From: an uncultured Christensenellaceae bacterium
Lineage (GTDB): Bacteria > Bacillota > Clostridia > Christensenellales > Borkfalkiaceae
Reading direction: 5' to 3'
DNA: 62,170 nucleotides
Assembly: GCA_910586655.1 (NCBI GenBank)
Contig: CAJUIR010000007.1
Coordinates: 1 to 62,170 of the forward strand
The position numbers and the translations under genes were made by a program. Below the pieces are notes generated by a model. That model saw only the letters and a list, made by a program, of their open reading frames with translations. It was not told the origin of the DNA and searched no databases. The number at the start of each line of letters is the position of its first letter. Positions within the stretch are counted from its first letter, which is position 1. Below are positions 1-12,000 of this stretch, in pieces.

Positions 1-1
1 A

Positions 2-727
2 AATCAGGCGTTATTCGGGCGCATTGATTTACAGGTCGATATTTCGCGTGATATAGCGCAGGCAGACAGGCTGTACGACCACGCAAAACGTATTCTCGGC
101 ATTACGGACAGTTTTCAAGGGCAGTACGATTCGAGCGCACAGAGTGGCGTTGCAAAGCAAATACAGGTCAATCAGGCGGCGGGGCGTTTGGATAGTAAAC
201 GTCAGATGAAAAACGCCGCGTATGCGGAGATAGACCAAATTATTTTTCAGTATTACTTGGCGTATGCCGACGAGCCGCGTCCTGCAACATATAAAGACGC
301 GCAAGGGCGTATGCAAAACGTGTATTTCAACCGTTACGATTTTATCAGACGCGACGAGGCGGGCGAATGGTATTACGATGACGAGTATCTGTTTGCGGCG
401 GACGCGGCGATTGATATAGAGAAATCGCGTGAAATGCTGTGGGAGCAGAATCGGCAGAATTTCCGAGAGGGCGCATACGGCGACGTTACATTGCCGCAAA
501 CACAACTCATCTTTTGGCAGAATATGGAGCGTGCGCATTATCCGTGGGCGCGTGAGAACGTCGAGCGTATCAAAGAGGAAATCGCACGACAGGCAGAAAT
601 ACAACAAATGCAACAGCAGATACAGGGCTTGTCCGAGGAGGTAAACGGTCGGAAAGGCTACGAGGAATATTTGTTATCCAAAATGCAAGAAAATTTGAGC
701 GGAGGCACCGAAAATGGCAAACAGTAA
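2..727 (+). CDS. Phage portal protein, C-terminal part (5' end outside window)
   Basis: The reading frame is open from the first bases of the window, so only the last 241 residues are present. The segment is helical and rich in Gln, Asp and Arg. It contains a GITDSFQGQYDSSAQSG-type stretch followed by long helices and a Gln-rich coiled-coil end, which resembles the crown/C-terminal region of large podovirus portal proteins. Portals form the dodecameric ring at the capsid vertex through which DNA enters and leaves. The next gene starts 14 bases before this stop, as expected in a tightly packed late operon. The assignment rests on the sequence flavour and on position upstream of scaffold and capsid genes; the terminase would lie further left, outside the window. 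A different neck protein cannot be excluded. Confidence 0.6.
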   Translation, partial: NQALFGRIDLQVDISRDIAQADRLYDHAKRILGITDSFQGQYDSSAQSGVAKQIQVNQAAGRLDSKRQMKNAAYAEIDQIIFQYYLAYADEPRPATYKDAQGRMQNVYFNRYDFIRRDEAGEWYYDDEYLFAADAAIDIEKSREMLWEQNRQNFREGAYGDVTLPQTQLIFWQNMERAHYPWARENVERIKEEIARQAEIQQMQQQIQGLSEEVNGRKGYEEYLLSKMQENLSGGTENGKQ

Positions 728-3041
728 AGTAAACAACAAAGCAAACACTTACGCGGCAAATATGAATTTATCGAGCGGGAGTAAAAAAGCCCCGAAATTG
801 CCGCAGGCGTTACAGAACGTAATACCCGATACAAGTTATTCGGGCAATATGAGCAAATTGCCGACGTCGCCATTTGTTCAGTCGTCGGTCAAATCGCCTA
901 TCGACGCTCTTAAAACGCCGTCATATTTGAATAGCGGTGCCGTTATCGGAATGGGCGGCGGTTCCGTTGGCAGAGTAACAAATGAGGGCGTCATAGTGGG
1001 CGGCGGTGCGATAAATACCACATTTCAACCTCCCACGGGTGGGAAAACGCTTGTATCGGGCGATTTATCTTATGGGAAAAACATACTGAAAAATCAACTC
1101 AGTAGCGGCGTGCAGGCTCCCGTAAGAACGCCCGCCGCCCCGACAAATACGCCAACGGCACAACAGCCCGCGCAGGCGGAGCAGTCTACAAGCAAAATTG
1201 ATTCCTATGAGGAATTTTTGGAAAAGCAGAAAGATACCTACAAGGAAACGCTTGATAAAACGAATCAACTCTTAGAGGAGCAAAAGCAGGCGGCATTGCA
1301 AAACGCGGAAACGGCGCGTCAACGCAGTATTGCCGATTCGCGTTCGAGTTATGAGCAGAATAAGGCGACTTATGGGGCAAACGCAGAGGCACTTGCGGCA
1401 ATGGGGTTGTCGGGCAGCGGATATAGTGATTATGTCAACTCGCAGGCTTATGCACAGCAGAGAGCCGATACTCAAAATGCAAATGCGGTCGCGGAGGTTG
1501 CGAGAATGACGGCGGAATCTGAGGCGAATCAAGGTAAGATTTCGGCAGAAACGTCGTATGCGGAGAGTATCTCGCAAACGGACGCTGCGCTTGCAAAATA
1601 CAAACAAGAGCAAGCGGATAAAAAAGATTCGTATTATGCTAATTTGCTTGACCTTGCAAATAAAGGCAACTATACAAAAGAGCAGTTAGAGCAACTCGGT
1701 AAACAATACGGTCTGTCCGACGAACAACTCTCTACGTTACAATCGGCGGCGGATAAGCAAACGGAGAACAAGAGCAGCGCGTATTATGCGGAATTGCTTA
1801 ATTATGCGAATAGCGGCGCATACACGGCGGAGCAACTCAAACAACTCGGTAGCGATTACGGACTTAATGCGGCGCAGATTCAGAGCCTTACGGACGCGGC
1901 GACAATCTACAAGAACAATAAGCAAGCGGAGAGATATAATCAACTCCTTAATTCGTCCGATACAAGCGGGTTCGACGCGATTAAATCGGCGCGTGATAAC
2001 GGCGAGATTACCTCGGAACAGTACAACAAACTTGTTACGAGTTATCAGTCTTACTATTACGACCTGTATTCGCAGTCGGTCGATTCCGATTTCACTATGG
2101 TAAATACGAACGATATTGACAGCGCGTATAGTAAGGGCTATATCACGAAATCGCAGTATGACAAACTCAAAGACAAGTATAATAAAGGACTTGTAAACGC
2201 GATAACCTCGGCGTCCGTATTCTATGCGAATGGCAGTCAGTTGGACGAAAAGACCGCACAGGCTGCTATGGACGAATTAAACGGTACAGGTTGGCTTACT
2301 GATGAAAACAAGAAAAAACTGCAGAGCCTATATGACGACGCATACAAAGACGACGGCGGCTGTTTTGCGAAAGGCACCCTGATAACCGTTGCTGACGGAA
2401 CCCAGATACCCGTAGAGAACCTGAAAGAGGGCGACAATATTATCGTGTTCAATCATACCACGGGAGATATTGACGTTGCGCCTATTTCGTATATTTTCCA
2501 CGACGGGCATAAGGAATACGAGGTGCTTACGCTGCGTTTTGGCGACGTAACGAGCGTAGACGTTTTGTTTGAACACGGCTTTTTCGATACAGATAGCAAG
2601 AGATACGTTCTCATCAATGCTGAAAACGCGAAAGAGTATATCGGACACCGCTTTTATCACGCTACCTGTTTGAATGGTGCATACGAAAAGAAAATCGTTA
2701 CACTTACCGATTATAGCGTACATAGAGAGGAAACGGAATGCTACAGTGTGCTTACCGCCGCGCATATCAATCATATCGCAAACGGTATGCTTGCCGTTAC
2801 CGATGACATAAAAGGAATTTACAACATTTTTGATTTGGACGACGATTACAAGTACGACGCGGCGAAAATGGCGGCGGACATTGAACAATACGGACTGTTT
2901 TCATACGACGAATGGAGCGATTACGCAACGGCAGAACAGTTCGCGGCGTTCAATGGAGCATATTTGAAAGTTGCAATCGGTAAAGGGCTTGTAACCGTCA
3001 ACGAGATAATGGGGTATATCGAAAAGTTCTTACAGGCTTAA
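714..3041 (+). CDS. Virion-associated protein with C-terminal Hint (hedgehog/intein-type) domain
   Basis: This 775-residue protein overlaps the portal gene by 14 bases. Residues 1-160 are low-complexity (Gly, Ser, Pro, Thr). Residues about 165-300 form a Gln/Ala/Glu-rich helical region. A repeat of about 50 residues begins at residues 305 and 355, each unit opening with Y-Y-A-x-L-L. From Cys550 a Hint fold is evident: Cys-Phe-Ala-Lys-Gly-Thr, then a D-G-x-x-I-P-V-E-x-L-x-x-G-D block, His621 in a block-B-like position, and H687-I-A-N690-G near the end of the fold. About 85 residues follow, so this is not an ordinary intein with a C-extein nucleophile after the terminal Asn. Hint domains catalyse N-terminal acyl shift and cleavage or ligation. 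Here it may cut the protein during assembly or ejection, which is inference. Confidence 0.7.
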   Translation: MANSKVNNKANTYAANMNLSSGSKKAPKLPQALQNVIPDTSYSGNMSKLPTSPFVQSSVKSPIDALKTPSYLNSGAVIGMGGGSVGRVTNEGVIVGGGAINTTFQPPTGGKTLVSGDLSYGKNILKNQLSSGVQAPVRTPAAPTNTPTAQQPAQAEQSTSKIDSYEEFLEKQKDTYKETLDKTNQLLEEQKQAALQNAETARQRSIADSRSSYEQNKATYGANAEALAAMGLSGSGYSDYVNSQAYAQQRADTQNANAVAEVARMTAESEANQGKISAETSYAESISQTDAALAKYKQEQADKKDSYYANLLDLANKGNYTKEQLEQLGKQYGLSDEQLSTLQSAADKQTENKSSAYYAELLNYANSGAYTAEQLKQLGSDYGLNAAQIQSLTDAATIYKNNKQAERYNQLLNSSDTSGFDAIKSARDNGEITSEQYNKLVTSYQSYYYDLYSQSVDSDFTMVNTNDIDSAYSKGYITKSQYDKLKDKYNKGLVNAITSASVFYANGSQLDEKTAQAAMDELNGTGWLTDENKKKLQSLYDDAYKDDGGCFAKGTLITVADGTQIPVENLKEGDNIIVFNHTTGDIDVAPISYIFHDGHKEYEVLTLRFGDVTSVDVLFEHGFFDTDSKRYVLINAENAKEYIGHRFYHATCLNGAYEKKIVTLTDYSVHREETECYSVLTAAHINHIANGMLAVTDDIKGIYNIFDLDDDYKYDAAKMAADIEQYGLFSYDEWSDYATAEQFAAFNGAYLKVAIGKGLVTVNEIMGYIEKFLQA

Positions 3042-3053
3042 AGGAGCGAACCT

Positions 3054-6000
3054 ATGGCGACACTATCGCAATTAAAACAGCAATACACATATAAAACGGG
3101 CGTATCGTCATTATTGACGGAAAATCAACGGCAAACAATAACGACACATTTGCAAGAGGAGGAGGAAGCGCGCAGGAATCAGGGCGGCTTTTTCGGCGGC
3201 ATAGGCTATGCTTTTGAGAAACTCGGCTTAGGCTTTTTGAGCAGTATTGAGGGTATATGGGACTATACCGCAGGTGGCTTGGCAAAGTTATTCGGTGCCG
3301 ATGAATGGGCGGAACAGCAATTTGCTAACGATTGGGTCAACTATAATCACGCCGACGAATGGTTCAACCCGTCAGAGGGTTGGCAGTTTGTGGGCGACGT
3401 TGCGGGCGGTATAGGTACGAGTTTGCCCGCTATTGCGACCGTGGTCGCCGCAGGAGCGATTGCGGTTGCGTCGGGCGGTACTTTATCGCCCGTTGCCGCC
3501 GCGCTCATTTCAGGTGCCGTTGCGGGGCTTGGCGCGGCAGGTAACGCGACAAAACAAGCATACAGAGAAACAGGCGAACTTGGCGGCAAGGAATTTGGCT
3601 ACGGCGCATTGGTCGGCATAACAGAGGGTGCCGTCGAGGGGCTTTCCGCAGGTATCGGCGCAGGTACGGGACAAATCGTAAAAGGTATTTCAAAGTCGTT
3701 CGGTAAAGAGGTCGCGGAAACTGTAACGCGTCAAACGATAGGCAAGGCAATGATTAAAGGCTTTATCGGAGAGGCGTTTGAGGAGGGGCTATCTGAAATA
3801 CTTGACCCTGTATGGGCGCGTCTTACATACGACCCGAACGCAAAGAACGCGACGCTGCAAGAGGTTGGTTATGCTGCGCTTGTCGGTGGTCTTAGCGGCG
3901 CGATAATGGGCGGCGTTGACGTGTCTATTCGTAACGTACATTCTATGTCGCGGGGCAATACTATTGTCAAAGAGGGAAAGAGCAGCAATGTCATATCAAT
4001 GGCAGAGCAACTCTCTACTTATGAGGGCGAGAATCACACAGGGTACGAGCAGTTTGAAATGGTAAACAGCACCTTAAAAGAACTGCAGACAAGTATGCAA
4101 AAGACGAACGGAGAAATCAGAACCGCAAAACAGAGAATGTTACTCGGCGTACTCGAACAGGCGAACACGACCGCCGCCTTTACTCCGTTTATTGCTCGTA
4201 GTGCAGAGAATATCGTAAACAATGCCGACGTCATCGCGGAAAAACTGACGGCATACGGCATAAAAGACGCACAGGGGAACCCCGTTACGTTTACCGCAGA
4301 GCAGATTCGCAGCGGCGTTGATACGAAAAACACGTCAACATTCGTAAACGCGCTAAAAACAAACTCCGTTTTGCGTGCATTGGCGGTTGCTGACGCGACA
4401 GGTCGGCTCTCTATGGACACGGCAAAATTCAAGGACGCTACGCTCAGAGGACAACAGTTGAGTACGCAGGCTGACCTCAATCAGTTTATTGAGAACGCGA
4501 CGGACGTTGAGCGTCAAGCGGTAGGCGAGAGGCTTAGTATATCCGATTGGAATACTCTTACCAACGAGCAATTTCAACAAAAAATCGTTGAGTTTTCGCA
4601 GAATGGCGGAGTAGAGGCATACCAACAGGAACAGGCGACCGTTCGTGAGTTGCAAAACATTGACCCTGCGACGGCAAAAAAAATGCCCGCAAGATTGAAT
4701 CTGAAAAAGGACGGAACCGTTCGATATACGGACGGAGCCGTGAATATTGCTGTTACCAAAAACGGCGATACATACCGCATTTATGACTATGACAGCGGGA
4801 AATATTCTAAGCCACTTACGCAGGCAGAGGCAAATAAGACGATACGCGAAATAAAAAAGGCGCAAGCCGCCGCCCCTGCAGGTACTCCCACAACGGTCGA
4901 AAATCAACAGGCGACGGACACACAAGGAACCCAACAGCAGACTGCGCCGCAAAACGGTACAGAGCAGCAGGGAGCCGTGCGAAAGATAGCAGAGCAGTTA
5001 AATTCCGAAAGACAACAAACGCAGGAGATAGACACATACGCCCGCAAGAATGTTCCCGATTATGCGAAATTGAACGAGCCGAATAAGAGCATTATACGCA
5101 GCGTCATCAGGCAAGGTCGAGCGGCGGGCATAGCAGACGCGGACGTTCTCTCTTACGCCCGCGTAGCGGCGCATACGGGCATAAACGTCGTATTCGATAA
5201 AAGCCTCTGTGCCGTTGCCGTAAACAGTCAGACGGGCGAAAAGATTTACTCTGACGGCTATTACGACCCTGAAACAAATAAATTTGTCGTCAACCCCGAA
5301 ACTACGCGTACCCACGAGGCGTTGTTATTGCACGAACTGACGCACGCTATTTACAGAACCGCTGACGGCAGGCTGATTTTGGAGCGCGGCGTTAAGAATA
5401 TGAGTCAGGCGGAAAAAGACGCCATAATAAAGCGGTATTCCGACGTAGGACACGGCGGCGCGATTGAACTTATGGACGAAATAAACGCTCACTATGCAGA
5501 GGGCGTTTTGACGAATAAGAATACCATTGAAAAACTTGTCGCGGAAAAGCCGAAACTCAAAGACAGAATACTGTCGTTTTTCAAAAAATCGTCCACGGCG
5601 TATGAGGGAGATACAAAACTGTCGAAAAGCGCGAAATCGCTGTACAATCGCTATAAAAAACTGTTTGATAGTTTTTCAGAACGCAACAGACAGTACAATG
5701 CTGCGGAATATCGGCATACCGCACCGAACGCAGAAACTCGTTACGCGTTGCAGGAGGCGTTACAGCAACTCGGAGAATACGACGAAACGCGAAAACGCCA
5801 TATTGAAAACCGTGAGGGAGATACTATATCGCGCAACTACGGCGATATAGTGGAGTTTATCAAGACGGCAAAACGCTTGCCGCCCGTAAAGCGGTTGCAT
5901 ATCGGCATAATAAGCGACGCTACGGCAAAATTGGTAAAGACGAAAACCGACGTCGATATTAAGAACTATGATTTTGTATTGGCAAGCAACTTTATTTCCC

Positions 6001-9000
6001 ATATTTTCGATTCTCACGGAACGCAGAGAACGGAAACGCCGCGCAATCAAAAGGCTGTTACCTATGCAAACATAGAGAATATCATTGAAACCGTCATCGC
6101 GCCCGATGACGTTACTTTGGCAAGCGATGAAAACGGTACGGCGTTAAAATTCATAAAAGATTTGGACGGCAAAAACGTCGCGCTCACGATTACGTCAACT
6201 AAAAAAAGCACCCTTACGCTTAAGAGTGCTTGGATAATTGAAAATAGTGAGGGTCGTACACCGTCAGCAAATGCAACTGCCTCTGCAAGAACGTCCGAAA
6301 CGAGCGGCAGAAACCTCACTACTGATAGTATATCCGAAAACGGCAAAAAAGTCAACAGAAACGGCAAAAAAGACGGAAAAAGATATGCTCTGCAAATCGG
6401 TAATGAAACGGCTCAGGTTGACATAGAGGAAACGAAAAATCTTGTAGCATTACATAATTTATCTGAGGAGAAATTGCTAAAAGTGCTACAACTCGGCGGG
6501 TTCCCTATGCCGTCGATTGCTGTTACAAAAGCCGAATTATCGCATACCGATTACGGCGATATTACCGTTATTTTCGGTAAAGAAACAATCAGCCCGACAG
6601 ATAGGCGCAATAAAGTGTATAAGCGCGACGCGTGGACGCCGACAATGCCGCAGGTGGACGTGAAATTTAACACAAAAGAATTTCAAACTATGGAGGACGC
6701 CGTTTGTGATTTGGTCGGAGAAAATAAGGAATATAGGAGCGATATACAGAGATTTTTCGACCAATTCCATAATTATAATGGCGAGTATTATATAAGCGAG
6801 AGCGATTTTGTTTCAAGCGAGATTGCAAGAAAGGCGAAAAACAATGCGGGTATTATGGCGGCGTATCTTGCCGAAAAAGGAAAATCGACGCAACCTGTTT
6901 ATAAAGACAGAAAATTTATGCAGGGCGATTTTTCTTTATCCGAAATTCGCGCTATAGCAGACAATATAGGAATCACGCAAGAAAACGTAAAAGAATTTTA
7001 CGAGGCACAGGCGCAGGGGTCTGTGGAGCAAACAAAAAAATATCAAAGAGTTATGGGCGAGTTAAAGCGTGCCTATATCGAGAATTACACGCGCAGGGGT
7101 ATTGATAGTAAATCTGCGACAGAAATTGCTGACGATTTGGGATATAGTGATTATACGCGGTATATGGACGCTATACGGAGTGTTTTACGGAACCCTGACG
7201 CGCAAGAGTATGATTCGAGAGCAACGGAGGAGGCGTTGCGGAACAGAATAACCGATAATGCCGATTTTGAAAAATGGCTGTTTGACAAAATTTCGGCAAC
7301 AGAGGAGCGGCGCGGAATTGAGAACGGTGCAGACCCGTTTACCGCGTCGGGGAAAAGACGTAGTTTTGCGCAAATGCACGATGAATATTCCATACAAAAC
7401 ATTGTGAGAAATATGCTCCGTGGAGAACAGCACGGTAGCACGTTTTTCGGGCATAATGCAAATTCGATAGCGGCGCGGCTTGCAGATGAGTTTACAAGTA
7501 TCAAAAGTATAAAAGAGGCAAGTTATTTGCTTACGGAGATTTCCGAAAGCGAGTATGACGCGCTTATGGATAAAACTTTTGAAATGTCATCGGAAATCGT
7601 CGAGGAGATTGATACGCGTAGCGGTAAAAACGGGTATTCCGATTCGTTGACGCGCAGAGAGGATATACTCGATATGATTGCCGAATGCGCGACCGTGCGC
7701 CCGCTTACGGCAGAGAGAATCTTGTCTAAGTGGAACAGTCAATATCAGGGCTATGATTTGGGTTATAAGTTTGATAAACAAACGGCTCAAAAGGTGCTTG
7801 ATTGGTTTACGATATTAAAACAGTTGCCGACAAAATATTTCGAGGCTAAGCCGCGGCGAGTGGTGGAGTTTTCCGAAATTAAATCTGTACTTATTCCCGA
7901 AAGCGCGTCCGAAAAACTCAAAACTCGTTTGACAAACAGGGGTGTACCATATCAGGTATATGGAGAGGGAGAAAACACCCGTACAGATATAATCAAAACT
8001 ATGGACGGCATACGTTTTGCTCTCCCCGAAACAGATTCGGACGGCAGGCGTCTTACCGAACAACAGCGCAAGTATTTTCAAAACAGCAAGATTGTCGATG
8101 AAAGCGGTAGGTTATTGCCCGTATATCACGGTAGCAATGAGTATGGCGAAATAACCGTTTTCAAGAAAGGGAAAACGGGCTATTTGGGCGGCGGAATCTA
8201 TCTTACGACGGATAAGCAGTACGCTCAGAGATATGCCAACAAGAACGGCTATGAGGGCAGAATATATGAGGCTTATTTGAACGTATCGAACCCTCTCACG
8301 GTTACTACGGTAGACCCTGCGAGAGAGATTTTGCACGCCGTTTACGGTTCCGACAGGGTTTATAATAACCGCACGGCAAATCAAGGCTCCGCTATGCACT
8401 TGATAACCTCTGCCGATATAAATAAATTGCAAGCGAAAGGATATGACGGTATCGTTTGGAATTATGGCGGCAGTAAGGAAATATCCGTATTTAACAGCAA
8501 TCAGATAAAACTCGTGAGCAATCAGAACCCGACGACGAGCAGGGATATTCGGTACGCTTTGCCGCCCGTTGAACCCATAAAGCCGTCGAGTAAAGAGTGG
8601 AACCCGACTATCGACACGCAAGAGGCAAAAAGACGTTTTCCGAATTTGTGGGATATTCAACAGGACTCGTCCGAAACAAGGAACCCGACGCAAATCAAGG
8701 GAACCGTTACTACATACAAAAAGATTTACGATTATCTCCGTTCTCACGGTTTTGAGGGCGAAATTCTCGACGCGTCAAGCGGGTTGGGCTATGGTACGCG
8801 TGCGGGTATTGAGGAATACGGCTTTAGAGTAGAGGATATTGAGCCGTTCCCCGATAAGAGTTATAAGCCTCAATATACAGACTATTCTAAACTTACGAAA
8901 AAGTACGACGCGATTATAAGCAATGCTGTTTTGAATGTATTGCCGCAAGACCAGCGCGACGCCCTCGTGATAAAAATGGGTAGTTTGTTAAACGAGGGCG

Positions 9001-12000
9001 GAACCCTGTTTGTAAACGTGCGCGGCGATGACGTAAATAATCTCGCGTCAAATAGCAGAAATGTAAATATTTCAAATATGGAGTGGTACGTCGATTCCAC
9101 GGGGTCATATCAGAAAGGCTTTACGCGTCCTGAACTCGTTGCGTATCTGCGCGACGCGCTCGGAGAGGGCTTTACTGTCGAACCCGCAACATTTTTCGGT
9201 AAGACGTCGGCTATCGTGCGGAAAGGCAATAGGTATGCTCTGCCTGAAATTGATTCCGCAGGTAAAAAACTCACAGAGCAGCAACGGGAATTTTTCAGGG
9301 ATAGTAAGGTCGTTGACGATAAGGGGCGGTTACTGCCTGTTTATCACGGTACAGCAAAACCTAATTTTACTGTTTTCAAACGCAGCAAAGACGGCGCATT
9401 AGGGCAGGGAATTTATTTTGCCGAAAGTAATGAGTACGCAAAAGGTTTGTCGTTCGGTTCTGAACCTTACAGCGTTTATTTGAATATAACGAACCCTTAC
9501 CAAGTTGAGTATGCAGGCGGAATAGATATGCAAAAACTTATAGATAAGGGCTATGACGGCGTTTATCACAAGCAAAACGGTTTTTGGGTTGCTTTCGATT
9601 CAAATCAGATAAAACTCACGGATAATAAAACACCCACGCAGAATGACGATATACGTTATGCTCTGCCCGATGACGAAAATAACAGTAGAGACGGGCTTAC
9701 ACGCGGGCAGAGGGCTAAATTTGCCGCAAACAATACGCGCCCGAAAGTGTACTCTAAAATCGACGCAACGGAAATTGTCAACTCTATAATTGATGAAAGA
9801 CTTGTATTCGATGATAAATACGGCAGTTTGAGCGGTAAAAGCAGGGCGCAGGTCATTGATACGTTGTTCACAAGGTTGAACAATACCTCTGAGGGTTACA
9901 GAATCGGCGTTGCTCTCGATATAGCCGATTACATAATCAATAATGCCGTATTGACCGATATGTACGATTCGTATGACGACGTATCGTATTCTATGGAAAC
10001 TTTATCTGCTATTCGTCGGTATATGCACAAGGTTGATTTAAGCGGTATCAAGGGCGAAATACAGTATAAGTTCGATAAAAAGAATACCGTTAGTCTTGTT
10101 TGGGGTGCAAAACAGGGCGGTATGGCTCCCGACGTCATCGCGCAGGAACTGCAGTCTTTTGGTATAAATATCGAGGCGATTAACGAGGCAGACCAATTTT
10201 TTGAAATGCTCGAAATTTACGAAAAGGCTAAAAGCGACGTAAGCAAAAAGGCGGAAAAGGTAAGCCTTACGGCATACGGTAGCAAAGCGCAAATCGAAAA
10301 ACTCCGTCAACAGATAGCCCGCGATATTTTGACCGCATACGATGAAAAAGGTACGCAGTCTAAGTATGGCAAGTTGGTTGAGAAATACACGAATCAGATT
10401 GAAAGTCTTACGAAACAGGTGCGGCAGGCGCGGAGAATCAATAGCATTGTAAACAGTTTGGTCGATAGCGCACAGTATCTGCGCGATATAGCGGCAAAAC
10501 GAAACTATGTAGGCGCAGAGGTGTTTTCGGCTCCCGAACTTACGTCGTGGCTGAAAAATCTCGGTAAATTGAAATACCGCTCTGACCTGAGAAAATCGGG
10601 CGCGAGAAAAATACTTTTGGACTATGGGAAATTCTATAATACGAATAACCCGCTCTTGTATGACGCAGACCCGAATTTAACGTACATAGACAACAATGTA
10701 CTTGACGCACTGAACTTTATACAGCAGAACGCCGACAGCACTAAACCGCTCTCTCTTGAGGAATTGCAAGCGGCGCAGGTCATTATGGCGTCCGCAAAAC
10801 ATTTATTCCAATATTACGACCAAATGACTATGGAGGGCAAAAAGGTTCGTATAAGTGAGGCGGCGACGGCGGGCAACGCTATAATTCAAAAGACGAAAAG
10901 CAGGGTCGGCAGGGGCTTTTTCAATAACATTTACGGTGTTTTCAATAAAATAGTCGAGCCGCGTGTCGTGATAAAATCGTTTGAGAATTATAACCCGAAC
11001 GGCATACTTACGCGGGCATACAGCGAAATTACGCGAGGAGAAACCGCGGCAAGCCTGCAGTATATTCAACTCGTAGAAAAATTCGACGATTATTTCAAGG
11101 CGAACAAAAAATATCGTAAACGCTTGACGTCAGAGTATATAACCGTTGCAGGGGCGGAACTGAACGTCGGTCAGGCATTGTCGTTGTATGAGTTATCTAA
11201 ACGCGAACAGGCGAAAGCGGGCTTATATGAGGCAGGGTTCAGTTACGTTGACAAAAAAGGTAAAAAGCAAACCGTAAGCATTACCGAAAGCGATATTGAC
11301 GCGTTGCAGAGTGCGTTTACAGACAGCGATAAACAGTTCATCGCTATTGTAGAGGACTTTTTCAACGTACAGAGTAAAAAGGTAAAAACGGACGCCGACC
11401 TGCAGATTCTCGGTTACACAAACGCCTCAGATGATTTTTATTTTCCGATACAGCGTGATAAAGGAACGATAGCAAAAAATATCACGGACGCCCGCGACCT
11501 TATGGCTGATTGGGCGAACGTATATAATTTCTCGTTCAATAAAGACGTAAAGACAGGCGCGAAAAACAAGATATTTGTTCCCGAAATTTGGAGCGTCATC
11601 ACACGGCACGCGAAACAACTCTCGACCTATGCTCATTTGACCGTTCCACTCAAAAATTTCAGTCAAATTTACGCAAAGAACATAGGCGACAAGACGCACG
11701 TTCAGAGTATCAGAAACACGCTCAATGAGCAGGTATGGGGTGGTGCAGACGCTTATTTAAGCAAGTTATTTTCCGATATTCAAGGCAAGGCGACGAGTAG
11801 TTCCGTGATTGAGAAACTGCGCGGCGCATACGCGAAATATCAACTCGGCGCAAATTTGAAAGTCATCGTGTCGCAGTTGACGTCATATCCGACAGCGGGA
11901 ATCGAACTTGATTTTCGCTCTATGGTAAAGGGCGCGGTTATGAAAACCGATTATGCCGCAATGGATAAATACTGTGATTATGCCCGCGTCCGTAACTACG

